This document shows, piece after piece, positions 35,534 to 45,510 of a stretch of 64,000 nucleotides of DNA. Both the position numbers and the translations under genes were made by a program. The stretch lies in contig NZ_CP095071.1 in assembly GCF_022919575.1 (NCBI RefSeq), positions 4,102,001 to 4,166,000 of the forward strand, written 5' to 3'. Within the stretch, counting starts at the first letter, position 1; every line of letters starts with the position of its first letter. This stretch comes from Gracilibacillus salinarum (GTDB lineage Bacteria > Bacillota > Bacilli > Bacillales > Amphibacillaceae). The notes below the pieces were generated by a model. The model was not told the DNA's origin. It searched no databases and saw only the letters and a program-made list of their open reading frames with translations.

Positions 35534-35955
35534 ACTAAACCTCCGTATTCTCCAAAATCGACATTCTTCGTCAAAATATTAACAGAATATCATGGAATAA
35601 TCTGAAAAGCAATTATTTTCACAAATATTCTTATGGTAAATCTAAACAACGTACGAACCAACTTATCACGGCGCTAACCGACCGTAATACTTCCTGTGAT
35701 GGAAGTCCTATTTTTAAACCTTAAGATAGATCTTTTCGATACAAAAATGTAAGGGTTTTATTCGTTGATATAAAAAAATGTAATCTAATCATTGTTAGAA
35801 TGAAAGTAATAGTAGGAGGTGAAAGAGCCCTTTGTAAAAACTAAAAAGCGTGACACCAACTAGACCATCATTTCTATTATCCACAGAACACTTCAAGCAA
35901 AGAAACCCGCATCTTAAGTTGTTTTCATTCTTATAAAAGAGGAGGATACGTTTAA
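35534..35955. other. Intergenic control region between brnQ and the PL10 pectate lyase gene
   Basis: About 420 bp with no gene that I can support. It must hold the brnQ promoter (leftward) and the pectate lyase promoter (rightward). I could not pick a confident -35/-10 pair or a clear cre site for the lyase. A small hairpin CTTCC/GGAAG lies near 35690. AGAGGAGG is the ribosome binding site for the lyase. Confidence 0.4.
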
Positions 35956-38900
35956 GTGAAGAAATTATTACTATCATTTTTAGTATTGCTTATTACCTTT
36001 ACAACAATACCTGTTAGTCCATTGATCGTCTCCGGTGCAGCATCTTCAAATGCGCCAACAGGACTCGCGGCAAATGCGGGCGATGGGCAAGTATCATTGA
36101 GCTGGAATCGTTCTGTTGGCAGCGGCAAATCATTACTATACATAGGTAATGACGTTCCAGCGGATCACAAAACGATTGCCCATTTAGAAACACTGGGATT
36201 TAACAACATTGAACTGGTACGAGCGGAAGAAGCGGTAACAGAAGATGCCGAGGGGCATGACATCGTCTTTGTCGGTGAATCCGGCGGTTCTGCAGATATT
36301 GGCCAAAAGTTCATGAACGTAGAGATTCCTGTTATCTATGCGAAAGGATGGGTCGTAGATAATGTGCATTTAAGCAGTGCAGCATCTGGTGATTCTGGGG
36401 ATATTGACGGCCAAACCTCCATTTCTATTCAAAACAGCGATCATCCCTTGGCGGCAGGACTTACAGACGCTGTAGAAGTTTATAACCAGGCAGGGAAAGT
36501 CAATTTTGGTACGCCAGGTGAAGATGCAGACGTGATTGCAACCGTAGCTGGAGATCAGGAAAAAGCTACTATTTTTGCGTACGAAAAAGGGGACAAACGT
36601 GTCAATGGCGACACCATTCCAGCTCGTCGTGTTTCCACTTTTTTATTTAAAGACCAAGAGGACTACATGACAGAAGCAGGCTGGAAGCTATTTGATGCAT
36701 CTGTTGAATGGGCACTTGATACAGATGAATCAGCCAAAACCTTTACATTAAAACGAAGTGAAACAGCAGGGGGACCGTATGAGACGGTTGCATCTGGACT
36801 AGACACTACTTCTTATACGGATAGTGAGGTGGAAAACGGCACTACCTATTATTATGTTCTTTCACTCATATCTGATGAAGGTGAAAGTGATATAACAGAA
36901 GAAATCCACGCGACACCGGTAGAAGCATTAGCAGCTCCAACGGGCTTACAAGCTGCAGCAGGTAATGGTGAAGTCACGCTTAATTGGGAGGCTGTTGAAG
37001 CTGCAACTTCCTATGATGTGCTGCGAAGTGCAGTGGATCAGCCAGATGCGTATGAATTAATAGCAAACAATCTGTCAGAGACTACTTATACCGATACAGA
37101 TCTTACAAACGGAGAAACGTATTTCTATGTTGTTACGGCAGGGAATGATGTCGCAACCAGTGTTCATTCACAATCCGTTTCAGTTACACCGGTCAATACA
37201 AGTCCGGTCATCGAGCTGGATGAACTGCCTTCTTCTATAAATGAAAAAATGTATACGATTACAGGAAAAGTTGATCAACCGAGCACGGTTTCGATTAATG
37301 GGGAGCAAGTAGAAGTAACTGATCTTACTTTTAACCACATAATTGAGCTTGCCGAAGGGGAAAACAGCATTACCATCGAAGCTGTAAATGAAGATGGGGA
37401 AGCGGCAGAACCAGTGGAACTAACCGTCACCTATGAAGAAGAGCCACCAATCGTAACAGTAGATGATGCAGTAGGAGAGGACAAAGGGGATTACTACCAA
37501 ACTGTTTATAATCCCTATCCGGTTTCAGGTACGATGAATGAAGCAGGTACGGTGTTGATTAATGGGAAGGAAGTTGAAGTAAAAGAAGACCTTTCATTCG
37601 AGACGAAATTGGAGCTTACTAATGGAGAAAAAAATACGATTACGATTGTAGGTATTGATCAAGCCGGGAATAAATCAAAACAAATTCAGTTAACGGTATT
37701 ACCGGATCCAGAAACCGTGGCGCCAGGTCCAATTAAAATTATAAGCGCAGAAGTACTTGATCGCCATGCCGTCAAAGTGACCTTTAATGGTAAGGTCGCC
37801 AATTTCGATCCAAATGACCTTGAATTACTGGAGGCGACAGGGAAATGGGAGAGCTTAAATCCTGATCTTGAGGCGAATTTCACCATAACCGGTACTACGG
37901 TTGAAGAGAACGAAGCTGGTCAAACAGTAGTGATTTACGAGACTGAAGAAGCTTTTGGATTGGATGGAGCACTTGAAAGAGAAGTGAGTGAAGATCCTCA
38001 TCATGTGCCGTATTTAAAGGCAGATTATTATTCCGATAATCTGGAAGAATCGATTACGCAGGCAGATAACCTGTTAACATGGCAGATTGAGCACGGGGGA
38101 TGGGATAAAAATAAATCAGACACGTTATTCACCCGGCCATGGGATGGTGAAGAACCACGATCTGAATCGTATTCGTTTAGTGCAGACATGGAAACAGGAA
38201 CGATTGATAACAATGCGACCATTGATGAAATTTTGTTCCTGGCCTTGATGTACAAAGAAACAGGTTATGAAAGGTATAAAGAATCGGTTTTAAAAGGGAT
38301 TGAATTCTTGCAAAATTTACAGTATGAAACAGGTGGTTTTGCACAGGCCTATCCATTAAACGGAAGCTATCAGGATAATGTGACATTTAATGATAATGCG
38401 ATGATTCGCACATTAAACGCGATGACGTTAATGGCAGAGAAACAATACCCATTTAATTCAGATATTATCAGTGCTGATTTAGCGACAGAAATCCAGGCAT
38501 CTGTAAATTTGGCGACAGATTATCTAGTGAACGCACAAATCAAAGTAGATGGAGAGCTGACGGCATGGGGCCAACAGCATGACCCTTTTACTTACGAGCC
38601 GGTAACAGGCAGAGCCTTCGAAATTCCATCGATATCGGGCTTTGAGTCTGTCAGTATTGTGCAATATTTAATGGCATTACCAGATCAAACGCCAGCGGTG
38701 CAGACAGCTGTTGAAGGCGCGTTGAACTGGTTTGATGAAGTAGAGGTAGAGGGCTATCGATTTGAACGGTTTGATGAGAATGAACAATATTATTACGAGG
38801 ACCCTTCCAGCTCTTACTGGTATCGACTCTATGAAATTGGGACGAATAAACCATTATTTACGCAGCGCAGTAACGAACTGGTTACCCACGATATTATGGA

Positions 38901-39414
38901 TCTGGACAAAGATAACAGATCAAGCTACATGTGGGCTGGTGATTTTGCCGCGGACTTATTGCAAGTGGCTAATACTACAGGTTACTTCGAAAATCGTGCC
39001 TATGTAAAAGTAGTAGGCGAGAATTCTACGAATATAGCGGGAGAAACATTAGAACTGGATGCGTTACATCGAATTGAAGGACAGTCGGAGTCGGTAGATC
39101 CAGATCCGGATCCGGATGATGGTGACGATGAAAATGAAAATACCAATGGAGAAGACAATGGAAATACGACTGACACAGATGAGAATGAAGAAGGAAATGA
39201 CAACAATTCAGATAAGACCGATAACGAAGAAACAAATGAAAACAACGAAGAAGAGGAAAACATCGCAAACATGGAAGAATCAGAAGGGCAGTCTCTCCCT
39301 GATACAGCTACCAATATGTATAACTGGTTAATGTTTGGCGGCGTTATTTTACTAGCTGGGGTCGGTATTTTCATCTATCAATGGAAAAGAACAAAATCCG
39401 TTAAGAATGAGTAA
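35956..39414 (+). CDS. Surface-anchored PL10-type pectate lyase, multidomain
   Basis: A 1,152-residue exported protein starting with GTG behind AGAGGAGG. Signal peptide 1-29. Residues about 33-55 are the first strands of an Fn3 domain; they are interrupted by a ~200-residue alpha/beta domain (about 58-255, 'SLLYIGNDVPAD' to 'LFDASVEWAL') and resume at about 260-322. A complete Fn3 follows (328-413), then two Ig-like modules (415-492, 497-582) and a linker domain. The catalytic part, about 685-1010, fits family PL10 ('DNLLTWQIEHGGWDKNK', 'GTIDNNATIDEILFLA', 'GGFAQAYPLNGSYQDNVTFN'). An acidic spacer leads to LPDTA at 1114, a membrane helix and 'KRTKSVKNE', a sortase signal. It should cleave polygalacturonate at the cell surface by beta-elimination. 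Confidence 0.88.
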   Translation: MKKLLLSFLVLLITFTTIPVSPLIVSGAASSNAPTGLAANAGDGQVSLSWNRSVGSGKSLLYIGNDVPADHKTIAHLETLGFNNIELVRAEEAVTEDAEGHDIVFVGESGGSADIGQKFMNVEIPVIYAKGWVVDNVHLSSAASGDSGDIDGQTSISIQNSDHPLAAGLTDAVEVYNQAGKVNFGTPGEDADVIATVAGDQEKATIFAYEKGDKRVNGDTIPARRVSTFLFKDQEDYMTEAGWKLFDASVEWALDTDESAKTFTLKRSETAGGPYETVASGLDTTSYTDSEVENGTTYYYVLSLISDEGESDITEEIHATPVEALAAPTGLQAAAGNGEVTLNWEAVEAATSYDVLRSAVDQPDAYELIANNLSETTYTDTDLTNGETYFYVVTAGNDVATSVHSQSVSVTPVNTSPVIELDELPSSINEKMYTITGKVDQPSTVSINGEQVEVTDLTFNHIIELAEGENSITIEAVNEDGEAAEPVELTVTYEEEPPIVTVDDAVGEDKGDYYQTVYNPYPVSGTMNEAGTVLINGKEVEVKEDLSFETKLELTNGEKNTITIVGIDQAGNKSKQIQLTVLPDPETVAPGPIKIISAEVLDRHAVKVTFNGKVANFDPNDLELLEATGKWESLNPDLEANFTITGTTVEENEAGQTVVIYETEEAFGLDGALEREVSEDPHHVPYLKADYYSDNLEESITQADNLLTWQIEHGGWDKNKSDTLFTRPWDGEEPRSESYSFSADMETGTIDNNATIDEILFLALMYKETGYERYKESVLKGIEFLQNLQYETGGFAQAYPLNGSYQDNVTFNDNAMIRTLNAMTLMAEKQYPFNSDIISADLATEIQASVNLATDYLVNAQIKVDGELTAWGQQHDPFTYEPVTGRAFEIPSISGFESVSIVQYLMALPDQTPAVQTAVEGALNWFDEVEVEGYRFERFDENEQYYYEDPSSSYWYRLYEIGTNKPLFTQRSNELVTHDIMDLDKDNRSSYMWAGDFAADLLQVANTTGYFENRAYVKVVGENSTNIAGETLELDALHRIEGQSESVDPDPDPDDGDDENENTNGEDNGNTTDTDENEEGNDNNSDKTDNEETNENNEEEENIANMEESEGQSLPDTATNMYNWLMFGGVILLAGVGIFIYQWKRTKSVKNE

Positions 39415-39420
39415 ATCAAT

Positions 39421-39453
39421 CAGAAAAAGTCAGTATCGTACTGACTTTTTCTG
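39421..39453 (+). terminator. Terminator after the PL10 pectate lyase gene
   Basis: A 15-bp perfect stem, CAGAAAAAGTCAGTA (39421-39435) with TACTGACTTTTTCTG (39439-39453), three-base loop. The T-run lies in the stem rather than after it, so some read-through into the next gene is possible. Confidence 0.7.
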
Positions 39454-39544
39454 AATAACCTTAGTTTGTTTGTTAGATGAACTTATTAGACGAGATGGCC
39501 AAGCCTTCCATATAAGTTTTGGTCACAAAAAGGAGGATTACCGA

Positions 39545-42500
39545 ATGAAAAAAGGATTAATCATCTTACTTATCCTTTTACTTGTATTTCCATCGATGCC
39601 AGTGCAAACAACTGCCGAGAGTACAAAAGCCGAGAAGAGTGAAGAACAATTGACACCAGCTTTTCCAGGAGCTGAAGGCGGTGGGAAATATACGACTGGT
39701 GGACGTGGCGGAGATGTGTATTATGTCACGAATTTAAATGATTCCGGACCAGGTTCATTACGTGAAGGTGTTTCGCGAGATAATACCACGATTATCTTTC
39801 AAGTCGGTGGAACCATCGATTTGGAGTCCACGTTAAAGCTGACTGGGGAAAATCTAACGATCGCAGGACAGACTGCTCCAGGAGAAGGGATTAGTTTAGT
39901 GGGCCATAACGTAACAATCGAAGCAGACAATATTATTATTCGTTATTTGAGATTTCGCCTTGGTGATAAGAATCTTGCTGAAGCAGATGCTTTAAGTGGC
40001 CGTTATCATGAGAATATCATCATTGATCACAGTTCTTTCAGCTGGTCGGTGGATGAAGTACTTTCTCTGTATGCAAATCTGCATACGACTGTACAATACT
40101 CGATTATTTCGGAAAGTATGTTAATGACAGCACACCATAAGGGTCGCCATGGCTATGGTGGGATTCAGGGCGGCTATAATGCGTCCTTTCATCACAACCT
40201 TTTTGCGCATAATTTTAGTCGTAACCCACGCTTTCCAGGTACAGAGCCAGCATTACCGGATGGTCTGGTAGATCATGTCGATTTTCAAAATAATGTGATT
40301 TATAACTGGGGATTATTCTCTTCCTATGGCGGTGAGAATGGACAAAATAATATTACGGATAACTATTACAAACCAGGTGTTAATACGTATGACAGCTCAC
40401 GACAATTAATATTCGCTGATATGGATCCGCACAGTAATTGGTACTTGAACGGGAATTATATGGATGGGTCTTCTGAAGTAACAGCGGATAACTGGAAAGG
40501 GGTCCGATCATATACGGATGTCAATGTTTCCGATTCGCCAAAAGAAATGGAAAACCCATTGCCAGACCAAAGTGCCACGGACGCTTACCAGGATGTGTTA
40601 GCAAATAGTGGCGCGACATTGCCACGTCGTGATGCGATCGATGCAAGGATCGTTAATGAAGTCGAGAACGGAACAGGTCATTTTATTAATTCACAGAATG
40701 AAGTCGGTGGTTATCCCGATTTTGCCGAAGTGGAATCAGATATAGCAGATGAGGATCAAGATGGTATGCCAGATCAATGGGAGGAAGAGCATAGTCTGGA
40801 TGCAACAGATCCGGCCGATCGAAATGATGATACAGATGGAGATGGCTATACGAATCTCGAAGACTATTTAAATAGCATTGCAGCAAACGGGTCAGCGAAT
40901 CCAACTGTATCGATTCAGTCACCGACAATGAATACCATCCATGAAACAGGATCAGATATTACAATAGAAGCGAATGCATCTGACAGTGATGGTGCGGTGG
41001 AAACGGTCGTCTTCTATCAAGGAAGTGAGAAGCTTGGTGAAGATAGTACTGCACCGTATACGTATCAGTGGAGTGACCTGCCTGAAGGGACTCACCATCT
41101 TACTGCAAAAGCGATCGATGACACCGGCACGTCAACAGACTCTAGTAATGTTGTCATTCATGTCAATACCAACGAAGATATATCGCCATGGGCAAGCACG
41201 GATATTGGTAATCCGGGAATTGCTGGTCATACGGAAATCGAAGACGAAGAAATCATCGTTAAATCGAGTGGCGATGTGGCAGGATCAGCAGATCATTTCC
41301 ACTATGCCTATCAGGAGTTGACTGGAAATGGTGAGATAGTTGCCAAAGTAGAAGAAATAACCGGTACAGACAATGAAGCAGAAGCTGGTGTAATGATAAG
41401 AGAGGACTTAACGGAATCCTCACCTATGCTAACAACAGCAATATCGTATGTGAAAGGTGGAAAAGCTGCAAAAACATTAACCCGTTTCGAAAATGGTGCA
41501 GATCTAAATGCCATAACAAGTGATATTGCAGTAGATACACCATATTGGGTGAAAATTACTCGGATCGGTGATCAGTTCACAAGTTCGATATCGGCTGATG
41601 GTGAATCATGGACAAAGCTGGGTACAGAAACATTGGCAGTAGACGATACAGTCTATTTTGGTTTAATGGCAGATGCAGCCAAGCCGGATGACCATTTTGA
41701 GAAGTTGAACAGATCCCGTTTCTCTCATGTGTCACTGCAACAATTATCAAGTGCCATTCCTGATACACCAAAAAACATTGAAGCAAATGCCGGTGATAAA
41801 CAAGTGATGTTGAGCTGGGATCAAGTTGATGGTGCTGCTCAATACAAGGTGAAACAATCGACAGTTCCGGGAGGTCCTTATCAAACAGTTACGGAAACCG
41901 AAGATACTAATTACACGGTGTCAGATCTCACGGCAGGCAAAGAATATTACTTTGTGATCAGTGCGAGTAATGAGGACGGCGAGAGTTTCCCTTCTCAAGA
42001 AGTAAGTGCTGTTCCAACAGGAGATCTTGAGACCATATATTATTTAGATGATGATTTTGAAGAACAAACAATAAATCAGGCACCGGCAGATTATACCGTT
42101 GGACCGGATCCGCAAGTCGATATTAACCGAACAATTGTAGCAGAGGTGCCAGAAGATTCGACAGGAAACAGCTCAGCAAAAGCAATGAAACTCCATGATG
42201 AAGGTGGAACAAACGTAACCTTTGCCAAAAAATTTGCGCCACAAAAAGGTACAGTTGTTGTGGAGATGGACTTTATGCAGCCGAGTATGGCAGGTACTTC
42301 CCGATTCTTCAGCTTGCAAAATGAAGACGGAGATAAAACGGCTGTTTCACTGGAATTACGCAAGCCGGCAGGAGAAGAGGAATATACCTTTGTTTATTCA
42401 AAAAGTGGTGCTTATACGAAATTGACGGATCGCCCGGAAGATAACGAGTGGTACCATTTTAAAATAGTTGCAAATGCAGTAACGTCGACAGCTGATATTT

Positions 42501-45172
42501 ATATTAATGATCAACTGGTGGCAGAGGATATTGCCTTTTCCGATGATTTATCTGAAGAAGGAATTGCCCGGATTGCATCGGCAACGCCTGGTAGTGGTGG
42601 CGGACACATTTATTTTGATAATATCCAGGTTTTTGTTGAACCAGTAGAGGCGCCGGAAGGATTGGACGCCATTGTAGGTGATACGAAAGTGCAACTCAAT
42701 TGGCAGGTAACCGATGGGGCTACTTCCTATAATGTCAAACGAAGTGAAACAAGTGGTGGAGAGTACACGACGATAGCAGAAGACATTACTGATACTTCAT
42801 TTACAGATTCTGAGCTGATTAATGGAAAATCGTATTATTACGTGATTGCAAGTAATAGTGAGAATGGGGAGAGTGCTAATTCGGAGGAAATAGAAGTGAC
42901 ACCAACGGCGAATCCAGAAGTACCCCCTGCACCAGAAAGTGTTACAGTACAGCCAAGGAATACCCAGGTAAATATTAGCTGGGAAGCGGTAGAACATGCC
43001 ACCTCTTATGTAATTAAACGTGCAACGAATCAGGCTGGTCCGTATGATACCGTAGCAGAGGATTATACCAAAACCTCCTACACGAATAGTGGATTAACGA
43101 ATGGTACGACCTACTATTATGTGATTGCTGCGAAACATGTGGGAGGAGAAAGCTTGAATTCTGAACAGCAGGAAGTAACCCCTGTTGCGGCGCTTACAAC
43201 GCCTGCTGAGCTAAAAGCGGAAGCTGGCAATGAAGAGATAACACTTAACTGGGAGGAAGTGGAAGGTGCTTCAGAATATGAGGTACAGCGTGCGGAAGAC
43301 AATGATGGTCCTTTTGAGAAGGTTACGAATGTGACTGAGCCATCCTATACGGATCAAGATCTTCTGAATGGTAAACCGTATTTCTATAGGGTTACAGCTA
43401 AAAATGATGACACCGTAAGCTTAATGAGTGAAGTGGTGGTCAACAAACCTAAAGCAGATGATGGAACACCATCTGCGCCTGTCGGAATTGAAATAAGTAA
43501 TCCGGATGATGGCAAACTTCAATTATCATGGCAAGCTGTAGAGAGCGCAGATGGATATGTGGTAAAACGCCGAACGACTACCGACGAACCGTTTGAAACA
43601 ATAGCAGAAGATGTCACCGATCCTGTTTTTGTCGATGAAGATCTTTCTGCAGGTACCGATTATTACTATCTTGTGCATGCTGTCAATGATCAAGGGCAAG
43701 GCTACTCATCCGAACAAATTAAAGGTACCGCAGCCGAAGTAATAACAGTGGCGAAGGATGGATCTGGGGACTATGAAACCGTGCAAGCTGCAATTGATGC
43801 GGTTCCAGATAATAATGAAACAAGAACTGTTATCAATGTAAAGAGTGGCGAGTATCGTGAGAAAATTGTTATTTCCAGAGAGAAATCAAAAATTAGTCTA
43901 ATCGGTAAAGGAGAACAACCAGAAGATACAGTGTTAATATATGATGACAATGCCAAAACAATTGGCCCGGATGGAAATGAAATTGGAACTTCTGACAGCT
44001 ACAGTATGCTTGCACAAGGTGATGATTTTGTCGCTGAAAACGTAACAATTGAAAATGATTCAGGTAACGACACGTCACAAGCGCTTGCTCTATCAGCGAG
44101 AGGAGATCGTCAGGTGTATCGGAATGTGAGATTGATTGGTTGGCAGGATACACTTTTAGCGACAGATGATGTAAGACAATATTATGTAGACAGTTATATT
44201 TCCGGAGATGTTGACTTTATCTTCGGCGATGCGACTGCTGTTTTTGATCGATCTGTGATTCATAGCAGAGACTCTGGTTATGTGACAGCCGCATCAACAC
44301 AGGAAGGCAAAACCGGCTACGTTTTCTATAATAGTAAACTAACCGCAGCAGAAGGACTGGAGGATGCAGTAGAGCTTGGCAGACCGTGGCGCCCTTTTTC
44401 CAACGTTGTCTATATCAATACGTGGATGGATAATCATATAAAACCGAACGGCTGGAACAATTGGGGAGATCCGGCAAACGAAGAGACTGCGAGATATTCG
44501 GAATTTGCCAGCAGTGGGCCAGGAGGAGATCCCGAACCGCGATATTCATGGTCTAAACAGCTAACGGCAGAGGAGGCAGCTGCCTATACTCCGGAAAAAG
44601 TGCTGGCAGGTGAGGATGATTGGAATCCGGTAGAACATAAGACCCTTTTCAATAGTAATGCAGGATTAGCTGGTATTTCGATTGACGAGGAAGCATTGTC
44701 AGCATTTGACCCGACGCAGCTGGAATATGAGGTGACAGTAGCGGAAGGAACAACAGATATTCCGAATGTGACAGCTGATGCAGCAAGTGAACAAAGCAGC
44801 GTCAGCGTTAAGGAAGCGGCGGATATGTCAGAGCAAACCTTGATTGAAGTAGTAGCCGAGGATGGTATTACGCAAACCTATTCATTATCATTCGTTACTG
44901 CTGAGGAAGAGGATGCAGATGATTCCACGGATGAAAATACAGATGAATCCAATGATGAAGAGGAAAATGGATCTGATGCTACTACTAATACCGACAATGA
45001 AGAAGAGTCATCTCCAGATGAAGAAGATGTAACTACCAGCACTGATTCTGATCAGAACGAAGCAGATGGCGAGTTGCCAAATACATTTAATGGCTTTTAT
45101 AACTTTTTGTTAACAGGGTTGCTACTTCTGATTGCTGGAAGTGTTCTAGTGACTACTAGAAAAAGGAAGTGA
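39545..45172 (+). CDS. Surface-anchored bifunctional pectinase: PL1-type pectate lyase plus CE8 pectin methylesterase
   Basis: A 1,875-residue exported protein; ATG at 39545 behind AAAGGAGG. Signal peptide 1 to about 25. Residues about 37-395 are a PL1-type right-handed beta-helix ('AFPGAEGGGKYTTGGRGGDV', 'IIRYLRFRLGD', 'IIDHSSFSWSVDE'). Then come a Ca-binding Asp-rich motif ('DEDQDGMPDQWEEEH', 'DTDGDGYTNLEDY', 400-446), an Ig-like module, a DUF1349-like lectin fold (547-735), an Fn3, a LamG-like fold (829-1036), and four more Fn3 (1037-1396). The CE8 esterase spans about 1398-1695 ('VQAAIDAVPDNN', 'GWQDTLLA', 'GDVDFIFGDATAVF', 'LGRPWRPFS'). A cadherin-like module, an acidic spacer and LPNTF at 1844 follow, with a membrane helix and 'TTRKRK'. 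Demethylation and cleavage on one chain suit methylated pectin. Confidence 0.9.
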   Translation: MKKGLIILLILLLVFPSMPVQTTAESTKAEKSEEQLTPAFPGAEGGGKYTTGGRGGDVYYVTNLNDSGPGSLREGVSRDNTTIIFQVGGTIDLESTLKLTGENLTIAGQTAPGEGISLVGHNVTIEADNIIIRYLRFRLGDKNLAEADALSGRYHENIIIDHSSFSWSVDEVLSLYANLHTTVQYSIISESMLMTAHHKGRHGYGGIQGGYNASFHHNLFAHNFSRNPRFPGTEPALPDGLVDHVDFQNNVIYNWGLFSSYGGENGQNNITDNYYKPGVNTYDSSRQLIFADMDPHSNWYLNGNYMDGSSEVTADNWKGVRSYTDVNVSDSPKEMENPLPDQSATDAYQDVLANSGATLPRRDAIDARIVNEVENGTGHFINSQNEVGGYPDFAEVESDIADEDQDGMPDQWEEEHSLDATDPADRNDDTDGDGYTNLEDYLNSIAANGSANPTVSIQSPTMNTIHETGSDITIEANASDSDGAVETVVFYQGSEKLGEDSTAPYTYQWSDLPEGTHHLTAKAIDDTGTSTDSSNVVIHVNTNEDISPWASTDIGNPGIAGHTEIEDEEIIVKSSGDVAGSADHFHYAYQELTGNGEIVAKVEEITGTDNEAEAGVMIREDLTESSPMLTTAISYVKGGKAAKTLTRFENGADLNAITSDIAVDTPYWVKITRIGDQFTSSISADGESWTKLGTETLAVDDTVYFGLMADAAKPDDHFEKLNRSRFSHVSLQQLSSAIPDTPKNIEANAGDKQVMLSWDQVDGAAQYKVKQSTVPGGPYQTVTETEDTNYTVSDLTAGKEYYFVISASNEDGESFPSQEVSAVPTGDLETIYYLDDDFEEQTINQAPADYTVGPDPQVDINRTIVAEVPEDSTGNSSAKAMKLHDEGGTNVTFAKKFAPQKGTVVVEMDFMQPSMAGTSRFFSLQNEDGDKTAVSLELRKPAGEEEYTFVYSKSGAYTKLTDRPEDNEWYHFKIVANAVTSTADIYINDQLVAEDIAFSDDLSEEGIARIASATPGSGGGHIYFDNIQVFVEPVEAPEGLDAIVGDTKVQLNWQVTDGATSYNVKRSETSGGEYTTIAEDITDTSFTDSELINGKSYYYVIASNSENGESANSEEIEVTPTANPEVPPAPESVTVQPRNTQVNISWEAVEHATSYVIKRATNQAGPYDTVAEDYTKTSYTNSGLTNGTTYYYVIAAKHVGGESLNSEQQEVTPVAALTTPAELKAEAGNEEITLNWEEVEGASEYEVQRAEDNDGPFEKVTNVTEPSYTDQDLLNGKPYFYRVTAKNDDTVSLMSEVVVNKPKADDGTPSAPVGIEISNPDDGKLQLSWQAVESADGYVVKRRTTTDEPFETIAEDVTDPVFVDEDLSAGTDYYYLVHAVNDQGQGYSSEQIKGTAAEVITVAKDGSGDYETVQAAIDAVPDNNETRTVINVKSGEYREKIVISREKSKISLIGKGEQPEDTVLIYDDNAKTIGPDGNEIGTSDSYSMLAQGDDFVAENVTIENDSGNDTSQALALSARGDRQVYRNVRLIGWQDTLLATDDVRQYYVDSYISGDVDFIFGDATAVFDRSVIHSRDSGYVTAASTQEGKTGYVFYNSKLTAAEGLEDAVELGRPWRPFSNVVYINTWMDNHIKPNGWNNWGDPANEETARYSEFASSGPGGDPEPRYSWSKQLTAEEAAAYTPEKVLAGEDDWNPVEHKTLFNSNAGLAGISIDEEALSAFDPTQLEYEVTVAEGTTDIPNVTADAASEQSSVSVKEAADMSEQTLIEVVAEDGITQTYSLSFVTAEEEDADDSTDENTDESNDEEENGSDATTNTDNEEESSPDEEDVTTSTDSDQNEADGELPNTFNGFYNFLLTGLLLLIAGSVLVTTRKRK

Positions 45173-45202
45173 AGAAGTATCTGCACAAATAGCAATGTTC
45201 GA

Positions 45203-45306
45203 CCGGACAAAGAGAGTTCGAAAGGTAGAGGAATTGTCCGATAGAAGCGCTCAACCGGACAAAGAGAGTTTGAAAGGTAGAGGAATTGTCCGATAGAAGC
45301 ACTCAA
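45203..45306 (+). repeat. 52-bp tandem duplication of a different sequence family
   Basis: CCGGACAAAGAGAGTT, then YGAAAGGTAGAGGAATTGTC and CGATAGAAGCRCTCAA, occurs twice with the copies starting at 45203 and 45255, a period of exactly 52 bp. Only two units differ at two positions. The sequence is not clearly related to the three AGATTTGTATCG arrays, yet it has the same period. Each unit contains an inverted pair, TTGTCCG and CGGACAA, across the unit junction. Confidence 0.85.
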
Positions 45307-45428
45307 CCGCCGACAATACGTGCATAAAAAGAGTGAAGTATTTTTTGAGATAAGGCAACCTTAGAATCTAACCGTTTTGTTGAAAAATAAGAAAGCTGCT
45401 AAACAGTCTTCTTTACTAAGTAAGAAAC

Positions 45429-45473
45429 TGGCCGAACACAACACGGGATGAATCACCGTGTTGTGTTCGGCCA
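45429..45473. terminator. Strong hairpin between the PL1-CE8 gene and the MATE gene
   Basis: An 18-bp perfect stem, TGGCCGAACACAACACGG (45429-45446) with CCGTGTTGTGTTCGGCCA (45456-45473), nine-base loop. Neither side has a good T-run. It lies between convergent genes and probably ends transcription from both. Confidence 0.6.
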
Positions 45474-45510
45474 TTATGATAAAAAACAACCACCTTTTTT
45501 CATTGTTTCA

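Noticed and set aside
35820..35866. Tiny 14-codon frame upstream of the PL10 lyase gene as a leader peptide
   Set aside because: GGAGG lies inside the frame rather than before it, and there is no attenuator structure after it.
39000..39374. 124-codon serine-rich open frame antisense to the PL10 lyase acidic linker
   Set aside because: It is the complement of a Glu/Asp/Asn-rich repeat region; such shadows arise from codon bias. The same holds for the frames at 13817-14236.
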